A stretch of 11,337 nucleotides of DNA from Candidatus Eiseniibacteriota bacterium. GTDB lineage: Bacteria; Eisenbacteria; RBG-16-71-46. Under the pieces are notes generated by a model. It was given only the letters and a program-made list of their open reading frames with translations. It was not told the origin of the DNA and did not search any database. Positions within the stretch are counted from its first letter, which is position 1, and the number at the start of each line of letters is the position of its first letter. The translations under genes were made by a program, and so were the position numbers. This document shows, in pieces, positions 7,210-11,337 of this stretch. The stretch lies in NCBI GenBank assembly GCA_005893185.1, contig VBOS01000199.1, positions 1-11,337 on the forward strand, read 5' to 3'.

Positions 7210-7215
7210 TAGAAT
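7210..7215 (+). promoter_or_regulatory. Candidate -10 box TAGAAT for trxB
   Basis: TAGAAT lies 39 nt upstream of the GTG start. No good -35 is seen at standard spacing (best is CTGGCG at 7185-7190, 19-bp spacing). The gene also has GGGAG at 7243-7247. Confidence 0.35.
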
Positions 7216-7254
7216 CCAGTCGATCGCGCCGTTCGAGCCCCCGGGAGACCCGCC

Positions 7255-8250
7255 GTGAAGCGCATCTACGATGTCATCATCCTCGGCTCAGGCCCCGCCG
7301 GCTACACCGCCGCGCTCTACACCGCGCGCGCGAACCTCAAGCCGCTTGTGCTCGCGGGCTACCAGCCGGGCGGCCAGCTCACGATCACCACCGAGGTCGA
7401 GAACTATCCCGGCTTCCGCGACGCCATCATGGGGCCCGAGCTCATGGAGATCATGCGGGACCAGGCCGTGCGCTTCGGCGCCGAGGTGGTGCAGGAGGCG
7501 GTCGAGCGTGTGGACTTCTCGCAGCGACCGTTCGCGATCCGGAGCGACAGCGCGGAATACCAGGCGCGGAGCGTGATCGTCGCGACCGGCGCATCGGCGC
7601 GGCTGCTCGGCCTCGAGAGCGAGACCCGGCTCATGGGCTTCGGGGTCTCGGCGTGCGCGACCTGCGACGGCTTCTTCTTTCGCGGCAAGCGCGTGACGGT
7701 CGTCGGAGGCGGCGACACGGCGATCGAGGAGGCGACCTATCTCACGCGCTTCGCCACCGAGGTGGTCGTGATCCACCGGCGCGACACGCTGCGCGCGACG
7801 AAGATCATGCAGGAGCGCGCCCTCAGGAACCCGAAGATCCGCTTCGTGTGGGACAACGAGGTGACCGATGTGCTGGGATCGGAAGCCGAGAAGCTGCGCG
7901 GCGTGAAGCTCAGGAACGTGAAGACCGGTGCCGTGAGCGAGCACCCGACGGACGGGCTCTTCATCGCGATCGGACACAAGCCCAACACCGAGTTCCTCGT
8001 GGGACAGCTTCCGATGGACGCACGCGGCTACCTGCTGGTCGAGCCCGGCACGGCGCGAACGGCGATCCCCGGCGTGTTCGCGGCGGGCGACGTCGCGGAC
8101 GCGGTCTACCGCCAGGCGGTGACAGCCGCTGGGACGGGCTGCATGGCCGCGATCGAAGCCGAGCGCTGGCTCGAGGCGGAGGCCCACGCAGCAGCCGCCG
8201 GGCACGGGGCGGCGCCGGCGACGCCCCCGGCCCCCGCCCGGACCTCGTAA
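7255..8250 (+). CDS. trxB: Thioredoxin reductase (NADPH), low-molecular-weight type
   Basis: 331 residues. It reduces thioredoxin using NADPH through FAD and a redox-active disulfide; cytoplasmic. Visible motifs: FAD-binding GSGPAG (residues 11-16), GGQL...EVENYPGF near the flavin, the catalytic pair in C134-A-T-C137-D-G, NADPH-binding GGGDTAIEEA (151-160) with HRRD (174-177) for the phosphate, GHKPNT (240-245), and FAAGDV...YRQAVTAAGTGCMAA (275-299) at the flavin. All key residues are present. The GTG start has GGGAG at 7243-7247, 7 nt upstream. The last 23 or so residues (from about 309) form an Ala/Pro-rich tail beyond the usual end. Thioredoxin is not in the window. The ETF-QO gene follows after 23 bp, probably in the same transcript. 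Confidence 0.95.
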   Translation: MKRIYDVIILGSGPAGYTAALYTARANLKPLVLAGYQPGGQLTITTEVENYPGFRDAIMGPELMEIMRDQAVRFGAEVVQEAVERVDFSQRPFAIRSDSAEYQARSVIVATGASARLLGLESETRLMGFGVSACATCDGFFFRGKRVTVVGGGDTAIEEATYLTRFATEVVVIHRRDTLRATKIMQERALRNPKIRFVWDNEVTDVLGSEAEKLRGVKLRNVKTGAVSEHPTDGLFIAIGHKPNTEFLVGQLPMDARGYLLVEPGTARTAIPGVFAAGDVADAVYRQAVTAAGTGCMAAIEAERWLEAEAHAAAAGHGAAPATPPAPARTS

Positions 8251-8273
8251 AGGCGCGAGGCGCAGGAAGGAAC

Positions 8274-9813
8274 ATGGAGCGCGAAGTCCTCGAGTTCGAC
8301 GTTCAGTTCATCGGCGCGGGCCCTGCCGGGCTCGCGGGCGCGATCCACCTCGCCTCCCTGATCGCAAGCCGCGACGCCGCGATCGCAGCCGGCGCGCCCG
8401 GCAAGCCGCTCGGCGAGGTCACGATCGCCGTGCTCGAGAAGGCGGCGAGCGTGGGCGCGCACGGCATCTCGGGCGCCGTGCTCGACCCGAAGGCGCTCGC
8501 CGAGCTGATTCCCGACTACCGCGCGCAGGGCTGCCCGATCGAGAGCGACGTCACGCGCGAGGACGTGTACTTCATGTGGGAGCGCGGCCAGTTCCGCCTC
8601 CCGATCGTCCCGCCGATGCTCGAGAACCACGGCTGCCATATCCTCTCGCTCGGGAACCTGGTCGCGTGGCTCGCGAGGATCGCGGAGGCGAAGGGCGTGC
8701 TGGTCGCGACCGAGACCCCGGCGGCGCGCGCGATCGTCGAAAACGGCCGCGTGCTGGGCGTCGTGGCGGGCGACAAGGGCGTGAACAAGCAGGGCGAGCG
8801 GAAGCCCAACTATCAGCCCGGTGCCGAATGCCGCGCCAAAGCCACCGTGCTGTGCGAGGGGCCGCGCGGCACCATCGCCAGGTCGCTCGAGGGCCCGCTC
8901 GGGCTCACCGCCGGCAAGAACGCGCAGGTCTACTCGACCGGCGTGAAGGAGCTGTGGGAGCTGCCGCCCGGGCGCGTGGAGAAGGGCCGCGTGATCCACA
9001 CGCTGGGCTACCCGCTTCCGGCCGAGACCTTCGGCGGCGGCTTCGTCTACGGGATGAGCGACACCCACTGGTCGGTGGGCTTCGTCACCGGGCTCGACTA
9101 CCGCGATCCCACGACCGACCCGCCAAGGCGATCCCGGAAGGCGGGTTCTGGGCGATGCCGAAGCTCGCAGCCGACGGCCTGCTGCTGTGCGGCGACAGCG
9201 GCGGGTTCCTGAACGGCGCGCGTCTCAAGGGCATTCACCTGGCGATGAAGTCCGGCATGCTCGCGGCCGAGACGCTGTTCGCATGCCTGGTCGCATGCGA
9301 CTTCTCGAAGGAGCGGCTCGCGGACTACGAGCAGCGCGTCGCCGAATCGTGGGCGGCGGCCGAGCTTCGCGGCGTGCGGAATTTCCACCAGGGGTTCGAT
9401 CACGGTCTGCTCGCCGGTCTGCTCGGCGTCGGGGTCGGCATGATCACGGGCGGCCGCGACGCCCTGCTGCGCGACCGCCGCGGCAACACGCCCGGCCACG
9501 AGCGCATGCGCAGGCTGTCGGCGGTCCATCCGGCACCCAGCACGACGAGGACCAACCGGTGCACCTCAAGGTCGCGGACACCAGCGTGTGCGCGACGAAG
9601 TGCCGCGAGGAGTTCGGGAACCCGTGCCAGCACTTCTGCCCGGCGAGCGTCTACGAGATGGTGCCCGACGAAGCCCGGCCCGGCGCGCTCAAGCTGCACA
9701 TCAACGCCTCGAACTGCGTGCACTGCAAGACCTGCGACATCGCCGATCCGTATCAGATCATCACCTGGGTGACGCCCGAGGGCGGGGGCGGACCGAACTA
9801 CCGGCAGCTCTGA
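8274..9813 (+). pseudogene. Electron-transfer-flavoprotein:quinone oxidoreductase (ETF-QO) with two frame-breaking deletions
   Basis: ETF-QO passes electrons from ETF (fatty-acid or amino-acid oxidation) to membrane quinone using FAD and one [4Fe-4S] cluster. The ATG at 8274 has AGGA at 8264-8267. Frame 0 gives the FAD motif FIGAGPAGLAGAIHLA, GAHGISGAVLDPKAL and TFGGGFVYGMSDTHWSVGFVTGLDYRDPTTDP (to 9119). Family sequence resumes in frame 2 at AKAIPEGGFWAMPKL (9122), continues through CGDSGGFLNGARLKGIHLAMKSGM to RMRRLSAVH (9529), then in frame 1 at SGTQHDEDQPVHLKV to the stop at 9811-9813. Cluster cysteines are present (HFCPASVYE, NCVHCKTCDIADP). At each junction about 25 residues expected in the family are missing, so these are deletions of about 75-85 nt, each 1 mod 3. 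Added back, the total would be near the usual 550-570 residues. No ETF alpha/beta genes are nearby. Real pseudogene or assembly error. Confidence 0.9.
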
Positions 9814-9841
9814 GCGGCTCAGCCCGCGACGCAACCGGCCA

Positions 9842-9870
9842 TTGAAGCCGGCGGCGGCGGCGTCTATCCT
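9842..9870 (+). promoter_or_regulatory. Candidate sigma70-type promoter for the RsbW-STAS-sigma operon
   Basis: TTGAAG (9842-9847) and TATCCT (9865-9870) lie exactly 17 bp apart, each with four of six consensus bases. The box ends 8 nt before the ATG at 9879, so the transcript would begin at or almost at the start codon. No Shine-Dalgarno precedes that ATG, which fits a leaderless mRNA. The hairpin CCGGC-CATTGAA-GCCGG (9835-9851) overlaps the -35. Confidence 0.45.
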
Positions 9871-9878
9871 CGAAGCAC

Positions 9879-10285
9879 ATGGAAGAACGCCGGCTTCGAC
9901 GGGCCCTCGCCTCTCTGGGCGGCCTGTTCGAGTTCGTGACGGCTTCGCGGAACGGCACGTGGTGCCGGCGGATGCGGCGTTCGATCTGAAGCTCGCGCTC
10001 GAGGAGCTCTTCACGAACATGGTGAAGTACCACCCCGAGGGGGCGGAGGCGATCCTCGTGCGTCTGGAGCACGAAGTCTCGAGCGTGCGCGCGACGCTTC
10101 AGGACTTCGATGTGGATTCGTGGGACGTGACCCGGGCGGCCGCTCTGGACGTGAACGCACCGATCGAGGCGCGGCAGCCGGGCGGAATGGGCCTGCACCT
10201 GGTGAGAATGGTGACCGACGAGTTTCGCTACGAGTATCGGGAACGCAGCAGTACGATCACGGTGACGAAGAGGCTCGCTCCCTGA
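9879..10285 (+). CDS. RsbW-like anti-sigma factor / serine kinase (HATPase), with apparent 1-nt frameshift
   Basis: Such proteins bind a sigma factor or its antagonist and phosphorylate a STAS partner. From ATG 9879, frame 0 reads MEERRLRRALASLGGLFEFV (to about 9943). Family sequence then continues in frame 2 from FAERHVVPADAAFDLKLALEE with the N-box LALEELFTNMVKYHP and the late Gly motif GGMGLHLVRMVTDEFRYEY, ending TGA 10283-10285. A single missing base after 9943 (ACG-GC_-TTC) restores one continuous frame of about 135 residues, normal for the family. Frame 2 alone can be read from TTG 9842, but its first 36 residues are not family-like. The DxGxPFD-type ATP motif appears as DFDVDSWD, lacking the glycine. 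The stop overlaps the STAS start (TGATG). Confidence 0.75.
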
Positions 10286-10569
10286 TGTTCTCGATGCAGC
10301 TCGAGCCCCACGGTGTCGTGCGCCTCACGGGGCGGCTGGACGCATCGGAGGCGGATCGGGCGATCGACGGCCTCGACGCGATCACGGGTCCGGTGACGCT
10401 CGACTGCAGCAACCTGGAGTACATCTCGAGCGCCGGCCTGAGCGTGATGCTCGTGACCCATCGGCGCCTGCGGGCCGCGGGGCACGCGCTCCGCCTCACG
10501 AACCTGCAGCCGCGCGTGCGCAACGTTTTCACGTACGCCGGGCTGCACCGGGTCCTGCAGATCGAGTAG
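10285..10569 (+). CDS. STAS-domain anti-anti-sigma factor (RsbV/SpoIIAA-like)
   Basis: 94 residues, one complete STAS domain of normal length: MFSMQLEPHGVVRLTGRLD, then VTLDCSNLEYISSAGLSVML with the conserved serine region (ISSAG) that the cognate kinase phosphorylates, then LRLTNLQPRVRNVFTYAGLHRVLQIE. Unphosphorylated, such proteins bind the RsbW-like kinase and free its target. ATG 10285-10287 overlaps the preceding TGA by one base, so translation is probably coupled to the kinase gene; ATG 10294 is a possible alternative start. It is followed after 9 nt by the sigma gene. A kinase-STAS pair sitting side by side strongly suggests a working partner-switching module. Confidence 0.92.
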   Translation: MFSMQLEPHGVVRLTGRLDASEADRAIDGLDAITGPVTLDCSNLEYISSAGLSVMLVTHRRLRAAGHALRLTNLQPRVRNVFTYAGLHRVLQIE

Positions 10570-10578
10570 GATACTCCC

Positions 10579-11262
10579 TTGGCCCGGCCGCATCTCCCGA
10601 AGCCACCGGCTCCGACCACGGAGCCGGCCGACGCGCGGGCACGGGACGGGGCCCCGCCGGGGAACGGGCCGGCTGCGCCTTCGTCCACGCAGCACCAACC
10701 TTCGAGCCCCTCGCGTGTATGGAAGGGCGAGACGGACGAGGCTCTGGCGGAACGGGCGTCCCGCGGGGACGGCGAAGCGTTCGAGATCCTCGTGGACCGC
10801 TATCAGCGGGTGATCTTCAACCTGACGCTCCGCATGACGGGGAACTGGGAGGACGCCCGCGAGCTGACGCAGGACGTGTTCGTCAGAACCTGGAGAGGCC
10901 TGAGCGGGTTCGATGCGCGCTTGCGCTTCTTCAGTTGGATCTACCGGATTGCGATTCACGACTGCCTGAACCACCGGCGCAGGGCCGGACGGCAGCAGGC
11001 GCTGGAGGGGGAACCCGAGACCAGGGCGCCCGGACCCGAGGGACGGCTCGAGTCTCTGGAGCTGGAGACCGAGGTCCACGAAGCGCTCGGGCGGCTCCCG
11101 GAAGGCGACCGGCAGCTCTTGGTCCTGCGGCACTTCCTCGACCACAGCTACGAGGAGATCGCGGAGGTGCTGCGGATTCCGGCGAAGACGGTGAAGTCGC
11201 GACTGTTCGCGGCCCGGCAACGGCTGCGTGCTGAATTCGAAAGACGAGGGCTGAAACCCTGA
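10579..11262 (+). CDS. ECF-family RNA polymerase sigma factor
   Basis: 227 residues. Region 2 spans about 68-135 (AFEILVDRYQRVIFNLTLRMTGNWEDARELTQDVFVRTWRG...FSWIYRIAIHDCLNHRRR: core binding and -10 recognition). Region 4 spans about 165-215 (ALGRLPEGDRQLLVLRHF...SYEEIAEVLRIPAKTVKSRLFAARQRL: helix-turn-helix for the -35). There is no region 1.1 or 3, which defines the ECF (group 4) type. The first 48 residues are Pro/Ala/Gly-rich, longer than usual. TTG at 10579 is the only standard in-frame start after the STAS stop; AGGA (10568-10571) lies 7 nt upstream and overlaps that stop. It follows the kinase and STAS genes in the same direction with only 9 nt between, and the next ORF overlaps its stop. 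Confidence 0.93.
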   Translation: MARPHLPKPPAPTTEPADARARDGAPPGNGPAAPSSTQHQPSSPSRVWKGETDEALAERASRGDGEAFEILVDRYQRVIFNLTLRMTGNWEDARELTQDVFVRTWRGLSGFDARLRFFSWIYRIAIHDCLNHRRRAGRQQALEGEPETRAPGPEGRLESLELETEVHEALGRLPEGDRQLLVLRHFLDHSYEEIAEVLRIPAKTVKSRLFAARQRLRAEFERRGLKP

Positions 11263-11337
11263 AGAACGATCGTTTGGAGCGACTCGTGGACGCTGTGCTC
11301 GCGGGAGATGCGAGCCCGGCGGAGCGGGAGGAGCTGG
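11259..11337 (+). CDS. Start of a downstream ORF, probably an anti-sigma factor (3' end outside window)
   Basis: After the sigma stop the frame reads KNDRLERLVDAVLAGDASPA and a few more residues to the window edge. This resembles the N-terminus of zinc-finger or related anti-sigma factors (short helix, then 'AGDASPAEREEL'), the usual neighbour of an ECF sigma gene. The start could be CTG 11259, overlapping the sigma TGA as CTGA with GAGGG 11246-11250 eight nt upstream, or TTG 11274. Only about 26 codons are visible and no zinc ligands are reached, so the function is inferred from position. Confidence 0.5.
   Translation, partial: MKNDRLERLVDAVLAGDASPAEREEL

Larger units (their letters stand above)
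6956..7254. other. Divergent promoter region between dehydrogenase and thioredoxin reductase
   Basis: About 300 bp with no gene. It carries a TAGAAT box on each strand (7023-7028 minus, 7210-7215 plus), each placed sensibly upstream of its gene. The centre is GC-rich, with no clear operator. Confidence 0.4.

Noticed and set aside
9116..9531. Programmed frameshifts in ETF-QO
   Set aside because: Conserved residues are missing at both junctions, so these are deletions rather than frame slips; no slippery sequence is seen.

Overview
The window is GC-rich throughout (I judge roughly 65-70 % by eye) and looks like one piece of a bacterial chromosome. A secreted PQQ-type dehydrogenase ends in a FlgD/Ig-like 'NPF...LYDVAGRRVR...G-LYF' tail, which is typical of the FCB side of the tree (for example Candidatus Eisenbacteria and relatives). 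That tail, the 7Fe ferredoxin and the wide use of GTG/TTG starts suggest an uncultivated Gram-negative lineage of that kind. This is an inference; no marker here fixes the phylum.

Layout. (1) 1-2917, +: most of a DnaE-family DNA polymerase III alpha subunit, cut at its 5' end by the window edge and interrupted at 1858-2171 by a REP-like palindromic block that changes the reading frame. (2) 2918-3401: a gene-free stretch with a few hairpins. (3) 3402-4207, -: a two-gene operon, 7Fe ferredoxin then HD-domain phosphohydrolase, overlapping by ATGA. (4) 4614-5378, +: a chimeric ORF, a signal peptide and low-complexity linker joined to the last third of a MacB/FtsX-like ABC permease. (5) 5390-6955, -: a secreted PQQ-dependent sugar dehydrogenase-like beta-propeller, convergent with the chimera. 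(6) 7255-9813, +: thioredoxin reductase followed 23 bp later by an electron-transfer-flavoprotein:quinone oxidoreductase (ETF-QO) with two internal out-of-frame deletions. (7) 9879-11337, +: a tight regulatory operon of an RsbW-like anti-sigma kinase (with a 1-nt frameshift), a STAS anti-anti-sigma factor, an ECF-type sigma factor and the first codons of what is probably its anti-sigma factor.

How the parts relate. Regions 3, 5 and 6 are mostly redox functions: ferredoxin, PQQ dehydrogenase, NADPH-dependent thioredoxin reduction and ETF-to-quinone electron transfer. Region 7 is a signalling cassette combining partner switching (kinase plus STAS) with an ECF sigma factor and possibly a second, dedicated anti-sigma.

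The most unusual property is the number of broken or chimeric genes beside perfectly intact ones: dnaE (insertion), the permease (fusion), ETF-QO (two deletions of similar size) and rsbW (one base). Either this is a decaying or rearranging locus, or the assembled consensus contains errors. The sequence alone cannot decide, but the breakpoints are specific enough to test. I found no convincing wholly new system. The best candidates for follow-up are the palindromic element with its inverted copy of host coding DNA, the ferredoxin-HD pair and the dual-control sigma operon.
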